Below are positions 1 through 11,324 of a DNA stretch of 64,000 nt, piece after piece. The stretch lies in NCBI GenBank assembly GCA_003508835.1, contig PUFA01000144.1, positions 3,906,001 through 3,970,000 of the forward strand, given 5' to 3'. Position 1 is the stretch's first letter. Every line of letters starts with the position of its first letter. The DNA is from Eonycteris spelaea. Its lineage: Eukaryota; Chordata; Mammalia; Chiroptera; Pteropodidae. Position numbers and translations under genes: made by a program. The notes under the pieces are model-generated. The model saw nothing but the letters and a program-made list of their open reading frames with translations, searched no databases and had not been told where the DNA came from.

Positions 1-440
1 TTTAATACAACAGCCTCTACTTTCCTTAAATTGCATTTGCTTGAATTTTTGGCTGTTGTTTGTCTTTTAGGTTCTCAGTCACTTTTTATTATCTGGATTC
101 TTTTTTCTTAAAGCCAATCTGAGCCTTTTACTAGGGACACTTAACCTATTTACATTTATTACCATAATGAGTATGGTTGGTCTCTTATTATCTGGTTTCA
201 TGCTTTCTCCTTTGAATTCTTCTTTGTTGTTTCCTTTGCTACACAGAAATTGTCTTTGATTTAGTTTTTGCTAATGATTTAGGATGTATACAGTCTTGAT
301 TCAATTTTCTAAATATGGATTTATACCATTATCAGTGTCAGGGATAAAGGACATCTATTTACTTTGCACTTTTCATCCCTCAGTATGATTTGACATTATA
401 GGATTTCAGACCCATGTCCTCATTTTTGTTGTTTAAAGTA
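1..440 (-). mobile_element. L1 fragment (antisense), ancient
   Basis: The T-rich text, including the CCTATTTACATTTATTACCATAA-type block, resembles antisense L1 internal sequence. Both ends are unclear and one is cut by the window edge. Assignment to L1 is by resemblance only. Confidence 0.45.
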
Positions 441-669
441 TTTATATATAAAATTTATTAAATATTAAAAATATCTCAAAAATATTCAGACTTCAAGATG
501 TTTAAAAATTTTTAATGTTTCCTACCAGTCTTTTTATACAGTCACATCCTTTTATTTAAAAAACAAATCATATTTCCATTGATTAAAAGCATAAATGATT
601 ATATTATAGAGAGTTTTTTGCCCTAAAAGTTTGTAAATGTTTTCACTTTCTGGCATTTAATACTGTACA

Positions 670-853
670 GCAGGGGCTGGCAAATATTTTTTTTGTAATT
701 TTGTAAAGGGCCAGACAGTAAATATTTTAGACTTTGTGGGTAATATATTTATTCCCTGTATCAAGTACTCAACTCTGCCATTGTAGTACAAAAGCAGCCA
801 CAGATATTTGTAACAACAGGCAATGGGCCGTAGTTTGCTGACTCTTGCTATAG
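670..853 (-). mobile_element. MER20 (hAT-Charlie nonautonomous DNA transposon)
   Basis: The segment shows the MER20 hallmarks: CAGGGGCTGGCAAA terminal repeat, AAAGGGCCAGACAGTAAAT, CTCAACTCTGCCATTGTAG, AAAGCAGCCACAG, and a closing GGGCCGTAGTTTGCTGACTC. It is slightly shorter than the roughly 219-bp consensus and diverged, as expected for an old eutherian copy. The open frame at 657-872 on the minus strand is a chance frame through it. Confidence 0.85.
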
Positions 854-934
854 AGAGAAGGTCTGTGGCCAACCTAATTGTGATGTATCTTTCTTTAATC
901 CTAAATGATACTACATGAATGAGAGGTAAACTTC

Positions 935-963
935 ATGTTCTCTACTCTCTATGTAGAGAACAT
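935..963. repeat. Perfect 11-bp inverted repeat (hairpin)
   Basis: ATGTTCTCTAC at 935-945 and GTAGAGAACAT at 953-963 are exact reverse complements around a 7-nt loop. The same ATGTTCTCTACT string recurs directly at 971-982, so the locus has both direct and inverted copies. Confidence 0.8.
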
Positions 964-2068
964 ATTCTCTATGTTCTCTACTCCATGTTCCTCTTATAAG
1001 AGACTGGGCCATAAATCAAATAGTTATTCAGCTATTATTTGTTACGACTTTTTTTTAAAAGGAAAACTAGAGCTTCAATGAACATTTAAAATGAGAATGA
1101 CCTAAACATGTTCTCTTTCAGAGGGTCTGCTTAATTAAAAAAAAAAAAAAAACTCAATTATCGCTGACATTCAATATTATATTAGTTTCAAGTGGACAGC
1201 ATAGTGGTTAGACATTTCTATAGCTTACAAAGTGACCCCTCCACCCCCTGTAAGTCTAGTACCCAAGTGACACCATACATAGTCAACACAACATTATTGA
1301 CTATATTCCCTATGCTGTACTTCACATCCCCATGACTATTTTGTAACTGCAAATATGTACTTCTTAACCCCTTTATCTTTTTCACCTCCTCAAACCTCAG
1401 CCATCTGGCAACCATCATTTTGTTCTCTATATCTATGAGTTTAACTTTTGTTTGTTTATTTGTTTTGTTTTTTAGATTCCACATATAAGTGAAATCATAT
1501 GGTATTTTTCTTTCTCTGCCTGATTTACTTCATTTAGCATAATAATCTCTAGTCCATCCAGGCTGTGGCAAATGGTGTACGATTATAGTCTTTTTGATGG
1601 CTGAGTAATATTTCATTGTATATATGTACCACTTCTTTATTCATTTGTCTATCTTGGCTATTTTAAACAATACAACAGTGAACATAAGGAAGCATATATC
1701 TTTTCAAATCAGTGTTTTGTATTTCTTTGGATAAATATCAAGAAGTGGGATTTGCTGAGTCATATGGTAGTTCTAGTTTTCATTGTTTAAGGAATCTGCA
1801 TATTGTTTTTCATAGTGGCTACTCCAATTTACAATTCCACCAACAATATACAAGGGCTCCCTTTTCTCTACATACTTGTCAATACTTGCTTATTGACTTA
1901 TTGATGATAGCCATTCTCACAGGTGTGAGGTGCTATCATGCTGTGGTTTTAATTTGCATTTCTTTGATGATTAGTGGCTTCGGCATCTTTTCATATATCT
2001 GTTGGCCATCTGTATGTCCTTGCCGAAGAAATGTTTATTCAGGTCCTTTGCCCATTTTTTAATCAGAT

Positions 2069-2099
2069 GTTGTTTTGTTTTGTTTTGTTTTGTTTTGTT
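2069..2099. repeat. (TTTTG)n simple repeat inside the L1
   Basis: Five or six tandem TTTTG units interrupt the L1 3' region, probably by slippage at an A-rich site on the L1 sense strand. Confidence 0.9.
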
Positions 2100-2251
2100 G
2101 TTGCTGTTTTGGTGTTAAGTTGTATGAGTTCTTTATATATTTTGGATATTAACCCCTTTTCAAACGTATTGTTGGTTCTCCCATTCCATAGTATTTTCAT
2201 TTTGTTGATTGTTTCCTTTGCTGTGCAAAACCTTTTTAGTTTGTTGTAGTT

Positions 2252-2590
2252 CTATTTGTTAATTTTTTCTTTTGTTTCCCTTGCCCAGGGAGCCATAACC
2301 AAAAATAAAATATTACCAAGAACAATGTCAAGGCATTTCCTCCCTATGTTTTCTTCTAGGAGTTTTATGGTTTGGGGTCTTACATTTAATTCTTTAATCC
2401 ATTTTGAGTTTATTCTTGTATATGGTGTAAGAAGGTAATCTAGTTTCATTTTTTCACATGTATCTGTCCAGTTTTCCCAGCACCATTTATTGAAGAGACT
2501 GTCTTTACCCCATTGTATATTGTTGCCTCCTTTGTCACAGATTAATTGACCATAATGGTGTGGGTTTATTTCTGGGCTATTTTGTTTCAT
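2252..2590 (-). pseudogene. L1 ORF2 C-terminal remnant
   Basis: An uninterrupted 112-codon stretch matches the C-terminal part of L1 ORF2p downstream of the reverse transcriptase. Recognisable phrases include [26 protein letters not shown] residues and [15 protein letters not shown]. It lacks the endonuclease and catalytic RT domains, so it cannot be functional. Confidence 0.85.
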
Positions 2591-3035
2591 TCATCTAAGC
2601 ATCTGTTTTTATGCCAGTACCAGTACCATGCTGTTTTGATTACTATAGCCTTGTAGTATAGTTTGATATCAACTATTTTGTGATACCTCTAACTTTGTTC
2701 TTCTTTCTCAAGATTGCTTTGGCAATTCATGTCTTTTGTGATTCCATGTAATTTTAGGATTATATGTCCTAGCTCTGTGAAAAATGCCTTTGGTATTTTG
2801 GTAGGGATTGTACTGAATCTCTAGATTGCTTTGGGTAGTATGGGCAATGTAACAGTGTTAATTCTTCCTATTCATGAGTAGTATACATGCTTCCATTTAT
2901 TTGTATCTTCTTCAATTTCTTCTTCAGTGTCTACTTTATTGCTACTTAGTTGAATTCATTTATGAATCCTAACAGTTTTTTGATGGAATTTTTAGGGTTC
3001 TTTATATATAGCATCATGTCATCTGCTGCTTAATT

Positions 3036-3760
3036 TCTTTTGACATGTTTATTCTATCAAGTAGGAAACTTGGTTTTTCTGTAATATAAAAGCAAGCCTT
3101 AGAGTTTGATCAATGTTTCATGGGGCTCTGATGAATATAGCAACTATAGATAGAGCCTAAAGGTTCTGTGACTATTATAAATATGATAAACCCAGACTGG
3201 TGTACAAAATGAAGGGTATTATATTCAATATTGTCTGCTTCCTAAACTTGACTGGAGAAGGAATACAGAAAGATCTGTGGGCATCTTATATAATGATATG
3301 AATGAAGCTTTCGATGATTTTGATGGGCAGGGCTCTCAATTTCACCAAATTGGAATTGTAAGAGTAAATGTGTGTGTCTCCCAGGTGGCAGGAGGAGAAA
3401 GAGGGAAAGATAGTTATCAAAAAAGTAGAACTATACAATTCTTAATAAAGCTAGACAAAGATGCAGCGAATGCAGGGGGACCAATGTTCACTGCAACTAT
3501 AGGCATAGTCAGGACAAATTCATGAACTTCTGAGCTTCGATTTATAGTTTTAAAATAGGAGCAAGTAAATTCTCCTGATTCCCAGAGCAGGTAAGCTTGG
3601 ATTGCTTCTTTCTTTAACCTCTCTTAAATTTATAGCAAATTTACCAGAATAAACACCCTTGTTAGGTATTAATGATCTTTTCCTTTCCATTTTAATCACA
3701 AAAACTTTAAAAAGGGGGGGGGTACTTCCTAGAAAGGGGCAGTTAGATTTCTTGGGGGAA
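3036..3760. other. Intron sequence without recognised features
   Basis: No repeat family or exon recognised. The frame at 3277-3525 has no protein resemblance and no splice context. Confidence 0.5.
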
Positions 3761-3786
3761 ATACATACATACATACATACATACAT

Positions 3787-3823
<37 letters not shown>
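3761..3823. repeat. Compound microsatellite (ATAC)n(AC)n
   Basis: About eleven ATAC units (3761-3804) run into about ten AC units. Short frames on both strands here are repeat artefacts. Confidence 0.97.
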
Positions 3824-3829
3824 AATTTG

Positions 3830-5500
3830 AGGGGATTTCTAGGCCCTGTATTATAAAAATGTAATCCTGTAATCCCTATGTTATCTAAAAAAAAGAAAAG
3901 AAAAGAAACAAAACAAAGACAAAGAAAAAAAGGAGAGAAAATTAGAGTGAAAACCTAAATGAAAAATCAATCCAAACTCACTTTTATATGAAATATCTAT
4001 AAAAATACCTTAAATTAAACTATCAGAACCATGGGGATAGAAAAAAAAAATCTACCAAAAAGTCAAAGAAAGCCTTAACCCATTTTCCATTTAAAAAAAA
4101 AAAAGTGCAGCTCAATGTGAGTGTTAATTTAATTTTACATAAACTTGCTCTTTGAGGCTGAAGGAAATCTGATTTGTTTTCATTGTGAAAATAAAATATA
4201 AAAACTGTTCTTGGAGTTATTTCTAAACAGAACTTGTCTCTAATCCTAATGTAACAGAAGTATATACATAAATTGGATTCATCAAATGAATGTCCCACTA
4301 ACAACTGTTCGAGAACGATGTTAACATCTCAGGTAGGAATGTTATTTTTTTAGGATTTGACATTTTTAGCGATTGAGAATTACTATTTTTTAAATGGAAA
4401 TAGCACGACTACAAAGAGAATGCTATAAATAGAATGATGTCATTTGTTTCCAAAGACTATCGATATACTAGCACAACACGAAAGCAATAATGAAAGTGAG
4501 ATATTTCGTGGCAAATTTTGGAGATAAGATTCAGATTGTAACCCGTGAGTTATCTGCGGGTAAACACTGCAGCCACAAGTGCCGCCGGCAGGTATTCTTG
4601 GGGCAAAGGAGAAATGAGTTAAGCCCCAAAGTTTAAGAGATAGAACACAGGCTCTAGAAAAGGCTAATAAAACTGGGGAGATGAACCTTGACAAGAAAGA
4701 ATGAGAAGAAAATTCCCAGACTGTATGTACCTGTTTATGTACATACAGTGGCATGTGTGTTCATCTGCAATCATGATCCAAAGTTAAGGCGGTAATGGTT
4801 CTAAATGGTTTGTGAGCTCATCTAAGGCAGGAATAATAACAAAAAGGTTTCAAGTGAAGGGTTGAAAACACTGGAATGAATTGATCAGGAGACTGCAGAG
4901 ACTCTTTATTCAAAGACAGTGAAGACCATTTCTTCCCTAACGAACTGCCACTCTAGTTTCCTACGATGGCTAAACTTTAGTATGATCTAGGGTGAAAGTG
5001 ATTTCCTTGCTTTATTACCTCAAGAAACCCCTTCCTTATCAAAACTGATCGTTGCTTTATTTCACATGTACATCTTCTAATGGTAATAGTATCCCAATGG
5101 TAGCTACCTGATCATAGTCTCATTGATTATTACAGGTGACAACTCTGCAGGAGAGAAAAAACTTAGTTTTAAATATGTATTGATTTTGCCTGCCATGAAG
5201 ATGTTCCATCATCTTTATAAGCCAGAATTTCTTAGACAGACACATGTGTCTCAAGTTACCTTTTATTCCAATCTTTTAGGCATCCAGAGAAAAGGGGAAG
5301 ATGTGAAGAATATTTGGTTTCAAGATTCTGTCAGGCGATTTGCTGAATCAATCCCTAGTTTGAATCCTGGCCCTAGGTGTAAATGCCACTGACTACAAAC
5401 TGATGTAGATCTTAAATCTCTATAGCTACCTATGAGTGAAATTTTTTTATTTTGATAAAATACAACTGGATATTTGCTATCATGTGTTTGGACATGTTTG
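3830..5500. other. Intron sequence without recognised features
   Basis: A short A-rich block (3888-3935) is followed by unique-looking AT-rich sequence. No coding or repeat family was recognised. Confidence 0.5.
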
Positions 5501-5825
5501 TCTACCATTTCCTTAAAACAGCTGTGATGAGGAAAGCTGCCATGTTGTGAGATGCCCTATGGAGAGGCATATATGGCAAGGAACTAAGGGAGGTCTGTGG
5601 CTGACAGCTCTTAAAGAACTGAGGCCTCAGGCCAACAACCACTGAGTAAGTGAGAAAATGGTCCCTTCCCAACAGAACATTAAAATGACTGCAGCTTTGT
5701 GGGAGACCCTGAACCTGGGAACCCAGCTAAGCCACACTTATTTTTGACTCACAGAAACTGTAACATAATAGATGTGTTATTTTATGACACCAAGTTTTAG
5801 AGTAATTCGTTACGCAGCAGCACAC
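5500..5825 (+). mobile_element. MLT1-type LTR (ERVL-MaLR)
   Basis: MaLR LTR landmarks occur in order: GCCCTATGGAGAGG, GGAACTAAGGGAGG, ACTGAGGCCTCAGGCCAACAA, ATGACTGCAGC, GAGACCCTGAACC, CACAGAAACTGTAACATAAT, and the closing CCAAGTTTTAGAGTAATTCG plus GTTACGCAGCA. It is an old solo-LTR-like copy with no internal region. The MLT1 subfamily is not resolved. Confidence 0.85.
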
Positions 5826-7229
5826 ATCAGGGGGCTCAGGCTGAAAAAGGAAAATGCGAAGTTTGCATCTTCCCAGGTTTTTCAAGCAGAGAAAAGATGA
5901 CTCTGTCCTGAGTTCTTGAAATATTGGCCTGCCTGAGGCTGATTATTAGACCAGATGACATTTTAAAGTCTCTTCTAATATATTTATTTTAAACAAATTA
6001 GATGATCTACCTGAAAAAAGAAAAGTAGACTTATAATATGTACCTTTTTCAGAATATAATGAAAGAGATTGTGCAAAAGAGGTGGAAGTTAAATATCTAT
6101 AAGGAGCCTTTCCAATAAGAATCATAATTCATAATTACTCTGTAAAATAATTACAAAGACATCTCCCTAAAGATGGAGAAGTAAAGGATTAGAGTGGTTA
6201 TGGAGTTGTCCAAGGCACACACCAAGAGAATTCTAACAGAATCCTAAACATGTATATAGAAATTTTAAATATTAAATAATAATATACTTAAAAACAATAG
6301 ATTTGCTTCTGAATAAATTAGTATGTGATCCTGAAGTGCTATATATAAGATTATATTTATTCTGGCAGCTTCCATTATAAAATAGGAAATGTCTCATGTA
6401 AAATAGTTTGAGCTAGCTGAAATAATACCTTGATATGCTTGTGGGAGAAGAAACATGGGTTTTTCAGATTCTTCCAGTGGAAAGCTTTTTGAGTTGCCAA
6501 AAACCAGAGGGTCAAATTTCCACTGTTTTCTTCAGAGCCCACATGGACAGAAAAAAAAAAAATTAAAGAATCCTCTTAATTTTTACATAAAGATAAGTCA
6601 TTCAGTATTTTTGGTGGCCTCTATACATACAGCATATATTTAAATGACAGATGAGAGTAGAGCAGATAGATGAAGAGAGCATGATTTATTATTATTTTCC
6701 TCTTTTGTCTGCTCCCAAAAAGTGTTCTAGTGTGTCATGATAAAGATATATGTACAATGTTTTTTAAAATGGAAATACAAAAGACACAATTACATGATGA
6801 TTCTCTAGATATTTAAAGAACGTGACTATCAAGGAGAAGAGAAGAGTGAAACATCTCAAGAGACTTAAACTAACCAGGTGTAATGGGATGAAATCAGGCA
6901 AAAGAAAACGCAAGATAAACAGAATGTTCTTCTGTTTTTCCTAAGTTTTTACTTGTGAACTAAATTCCCCGAGGAAGATGTTTGCAGTCATGCGAAAAGA
7001 CTTTCTTTTTATGCTATTCTATAGAGGATAAACTTGAAGAAAAAAAGAAGAGAGATGAACAAAATTATCTAACAGGAATTTTCTACCTTATTCTCTATAA
7101 TTAATTGTATTTTGAAAAAGTCTGTAATACATGGACACATTTCAAAAATTTAAGGAAGGCAATCAAGTAGAAGCTGTAATTTTCTTTTCTCCAATCTAAA
7201 CCCTTTTTCTTTCTCAAGATGAAAGGATA
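5826..7229. other. Intron sequence without recognised features
   Basis: AT-rich; no family or exon recognised. Confidence 0.5.
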
Positions 7230-7848
7230 ATTTAACTGTTAAAAATATAAATATGCACAATAGAGACGGATTTCTAAGTGCTGTTTGGTGACTGACCTTT
7301 TTAAACTTAGTATGTCTTTGGGAGATCTTTTCATGCCAGTATATACGACTGCCTCAACCTTTTAAAGAGATGTCTAACATTCCAAGTATGACGGTCCATA
7401 CTTCTAGTCATTCTTCTACTAATAAAAATTCGGATTTGTTCTAATTTCTCACTTACACATAATACTATAATGAATATTTTATACTTATATTCTTGTACAC
7501 AGGTGAGAGGTAAAACTACTAGAGATCGAATGGAGGATATAATTTAAATTATTGACAGTTAATGTCAAAACTGTCCTTAAATATGCTGTACCGATTTATA
7601 TCCTAATTAATAGCTTCAAATAGTGTCAGTTTCTTCATTCCTTTTCCCAACATTAGATATTGTAAATTAAAAAATTTTAATGAATAGTTGAAGAATGATA
7701 CCTCATTTTATTTTAATTTCTAATAATAAAGGTAAGTATCTTTTCATTTTGGGGGAGACAGTTTTTATTTTATGAACTGTCCGTTGACATTCTTTGAGAA
7801 TTTTTTTCTACTGTGTTGTTAACTTTTTGCGTATTGAGTCCTTAGTTC

Positions 7849-7867
7849 AACACACACACACACACAT
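7849..7867. repeat. Short (CA)n
   Basis: About nine CA units inside the L1 fragment. Confidence 0.9.
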
Positions 7868-8351
7868 ACCCACACCCTAGATATTAATCACTGTTCCATT
7901 ACAGATACTGCCATTATTCTCTCAGATTGTGATTTCACTTTGTTTATGCTGTCTTCTATCATATTAAAGCCTTAAATCTTGTCAACATTTTATTTTATGG
8001 CTTTCAGATTTTGTATTTTAATTAGAAAGACTTTTCTCACCTCAAGAGTATAAAAATGTTCTATTTTTTCTTTAATACTTTTTATGTTTAGGCCTTTAAC
8101 ACATTAGGAATTTATTTATGGGCATGGTATGAAGCAAGGATCTAAGTTTTTCTCCAAAGAGATAGAGAATTGTCTCAGCATCATTTACTAACATTTTTTT
8201 GGCTGATTTGAAATTCCTCCTTTATCATAAATAAGCTACATTCCTATAGGTTTATTTTTTTCTATGATGCTACTTTTGTTCTTATACCAAAATAATAATT
8301 TTTAATTTATAGCTTTATATTATGTTTTGATATCAAGTAGTGAAAACATTC

Positions 8352-8612
8352 CCTCAGTCTACGGGCAGTAGTGCAGTTATTCAGAATAGGGGCTGTAAGC
8401 AGACTGTGTTAGAATTCCAACTCTGTCATTTACTAGTTGGGTGACCTTGGGCAAGTTAACCTTTCTGTACTTTCCTAGTAGACATGATATGAAAAATGGG
8501 GATACTAACAATTCCTACATTTTATTACTAGGAGGTTAAATGAGTAAATACATGTAAAGTACTTAAACCAGTACTCAATAATAAGAAGAATTCAATTTGA
8601 TAACTATTGTTC
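8352..8612 (+). mobile_element. MIR SINE nested in the L1
   Basis: MIR core features read forward: AACTCTGTCATTTACTAGTTG, GTGACCTTGGGCAAGTTAAC, AAATGGGGATACTAACAATTCC, AGGAGGTTAAATGAGTAAAT, CATGTAAAGTACTTAAACCA. L1 sequence lies on both sides. Confidence 0.88.
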
Positions 8613-9224
8613 AAAACTTTCTTGGCTATTCTCACACATTATGTCTTCCAGTGTGAGAATCTGCCTATCTATTTTCATTTTTAAAAATTCTGCAGGGTCT
8701 TTGATTGATATTCCACTGAATTCACTGGCTAGTTTTAAAGAGAGAATACGGACAAAAGTATTTATAAAATTCCTATCTCTTCCAATCCAGGAACATAAGT
8801 TTCTCTACTTATTCTTCTCTTATGTTCTTCAGCAAAGTTTCATAATTTTTTTCCTATAGATGCTGTACCTTTCTAATTAGGTTTCTTAACCAGCAGTTTT
8901 ATTGATCGTATTACTATTACAATTGGGATATTTTTTCTCCACTGGTACTTGCTTATATAGGAAAGCTATTTGTTTTAGTGTATTAGTTTTAGTATGACTA
9001 TCTTGCTGACCATTTTTAATAGTATATTGTTTTTGAGTCAATTGAAATGTTTAGACTGACAATGATATAATTTGATTATAAGGACGGCTTTTTCCTCCCT
9101 TCCAATATTTTTTGATAGTTAGTCAAAATTACTGAGGGAAAAAAGCTCATTCCTCCATCTTTCTTTGAGTGACATTAGTCATAGTATGATAGATATTTCA
9201 CTAGAACTATTGCTCCATTTAAAC

Positions 9225-9390
9225 AAAAACACAAAAATAACAATAAAATACATATAGTACTTATTATATGTTAGGTATTCTTCTAAGTTATGAGAAGAAA
9301 TATATTAACTCATTTAATCCTTTCAACAACCCCATGAGGGATGACTAGAATTAATCTCTCCAAATAGTATTTTCATAGAAAAGAGATTCT
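9225..9390 (-). mobile_element. MIR SINE fragment
   Basis: Reverse MIR: TACTTATTATATGTTAGGTATTCTTC, then AACTCATTTAATCCTTTCAACAACCCCATGAG. Confidence 0.8.
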
Positions 9391-9914
9391 GCCAGTTTTC
9401 CCTTTAAGTAACTTTGTAATCTCTTAGTTATATCTGAACACCCTTACCCAGGGTAAATTAAGCAAGTTGCCACTTGTCCTTTAATCCCAAAGCTTCATGA
9501 TTTTCAAGTAAGCAGCCCTAATCAGTTTGAGCTCTAGAGTCTCATTATTATTCAATCTGAATAAAAACAAGGCCCATAAGAATCTACTCTGACTTTCACA
9601 TCCACATAAACCAAGAGGAGCTGAGAGCAAATCCTGAAAATCCTCACCACTAAATAACTCTCTAGGTCATATATATCCAATTCTGACTTGCTGCCAGAGA
9701 AGTCAGCTGTTAAAAAAATCAGTCTGTATTTTCACTCTGTACTTTTAAAAAAATTAATTAAAAAAAGATTTTTAATGTATCCTTCCAGACCTTTTTTAGT
9801 GATATATGATAAGTCTTAACAATATATTGTGACCAATTGAATATAAATGTAGATTTGTTTTATCATTTTGAACAAGTATATCATATTCTGTGGTTTGAAT
9901 ATATCATTTTTTAA

Positions 9915-10010
9915 AAAGCACAAAGATTGCTGTGTACTAGGCACTGTTCTAAGCACTTTATAAATATTAACTCACTTAATCCTCATTATATCTGAGGTAT
10001 GCACCATACC
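9915..10010 (-). mobile_element. MIR SINE fragment
   Basis: TGTACTAGGCACTGTTCTAAGCACTTTATAAATATTAACTCACTTAATCCTCA-type reverse MIR. It is broken off after the core. Confidence 0.85.
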
Positions 10011-10332
10011 ATACCATATCATATAGTATATGTGTACCATAATTTACTAATCAGATTAAACAAATGAAGTTTTAGTAAATAATTTAATCTAAATATTGAT
10101 TAAATAAATCAAATTTCAATGAAAAATTTTAATCAAATTGCTCCAAATTTTTGTCATTATAAACAATACTGTGACACACTTCCTGGTATATACACCTTTG
10201 TGCAGTTGAATTGTTATTTCCTTCATCTACATTAAACAGGTGCCTTTGCAGTCAATTGAGATTAGTGGCAAAGAGAGCAGAAGAAGTAGAGACATAAAAT
10301 CAGGAAACCACAACCGGGGAAACGGGAGAATA

Positions 10333-10525
10333 TAAACAGTTAATGAGCATTTACTATCTACCAGACGCTATGCTAGATGCTTTGACATATATTGACATAT
10401 TCAATCCTCACAAGAACTATTTGCAGCGAAGTATAAAAGCGTCCTTTTATAAATGAGGAAACTGGACACAAAGAGGTTAGTCATTTGAGAAGTTTACACA
10501 GCCAGTAAGAAACTGAGGTTCTGCA
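10333..10525 (-). mobile_element. MIR SINE
   Basis: Reverse MIR with ATGAGCATTTACTATCTACC, TTCAATCCTCACAAGAAC, ATAAATGAGGAAACTGGAC and GAGGTTAGTCATTTGAG. This is the third MIR in the same orientation within 1.3 kb. Confidence 0.85.
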
Positions 10526-11323
10526 AGTATCAGCTAAATTATGTTTAAAAATTGCTTACTCTCTTTGGTCACACTTTAGTTCAAGTATAAAATGTGAATC
10601 AAAAGCCTAACCTCGTGGGGATGTAAATTAAGATACTGTGTAAACTATAAACTAAATACCAAGAATGATTTAACATTTTAAATTGTTTTTAAAAGAACTG
10701 AGACCAATCTTTCTAAGAAAGTCACAATCTTAGGGTAAATCAGAACTTAAAGCTAAACACTCTCAGAGATGTATGCTTTTATAAATCTTCACTTGATTCC
10801 AAGTTAGGGAGAAATATATAAACTGGACTACATACAAGGAAAGGACTCTACTGAATCATAATCTTTGGGTGGGACGATCCCTCAAAGCCATGCGTGCAAT
10901 CTTCCATGCGGTGAGGAATTCTTCATACAGCATTCTCAAAACCGGCCATTTGACTCCTCCATTTTTACAGTCAGGATTTCCCAGATAATGATGGGGAAGT
11001 GAACAATGCCCACTTGCCCTTCCTCACTTAAAATTCTCATGAAAATGCAGCAAATGATGACAAGTTTTAACCTTATTGGAAATTAAGAAGCTTATCTGTC
11101 AGAATTCAGGTAGAATTCACAATATTCAAAGTATAGAGAAGGATGTTTCAGTACTAGGATTCCCAATAAGGGATCAGAATATGCCACCCCAATATATGCC
11201 ACTTTGGCTAAAGTTGTTTTGAACTAAAGATAAATGAGAAACAGCAGACACGAAGAGCTCTCTCCTCTCTCCCTTTCTGCCTGCAAGTAGGCATAAATTT
11301 CCCTTTGTACAGGTGACACAAAT
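10526..11323. other. Intron sequence without recognised features
   Basis: No repeat or exon recognised. Confidence 0.5.
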
Positions 11324-11324
11324 A

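Larger units (their letters stand above)
1153..3035 (-). mobile_element. LINE-1, 5'-truncated, minus strand (3' UTR and end of ORF2)
   Basis: Read on the minus strand it runs from ORF2 into the 3' end: AATATTACTCAGCCATCAAA, a target-like GATGGA...CTAAATGAAGTAAAT segment, ATACCATATGATTTCACTTA, then a 3' UTR ending ACTAATATAATATTGAATGT. This 3' UTR type is one I associate with laurasiatherian L1s. The ORF2 end is broken by stops and frameshifts, and the 5' part is missing beyond about 3035. On the plus strand the left end abuts a run of A (1137-1152) instead of the run of T expected for a tail. Confidence 0.85.
7230..9140 (-). mobile_element. Old L1 (L1M or HAL1-like), minus strand, split by a MIR
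   Basis: The plus strand reads as antisense L1: GATATTAATCACTGTTCCATTA, then the AGGCCTTTAACACATTAGGAATTT section and a TGATATCAAGTAGTG section, resuming after a MIR with TTTCTTGGCTATTCTCACAC and TTTGATTGATATTCCACTGAATT. These correspond to C-terminal and RT-domain parts of ORF2. All frames are broken. Ends are approximate. Confidence 0.75.

Noticed and set aside
1712..2062. 116-codon plus-strand open frame
   Set aside because: It is antisense to the L1 3' region.
2252..2590. 112-codon minus-strand open frame as a gene
   Set aside because: Its translation is the C-terminal part of L1 ORF2p, within a truncated L1, so it is a pseudogene fragment.
3659..3856. Frames with repeated HTYI or CVCV residues at CA/ATAC tracts
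   Set aside because: Translations of microsatellites, not proteins.
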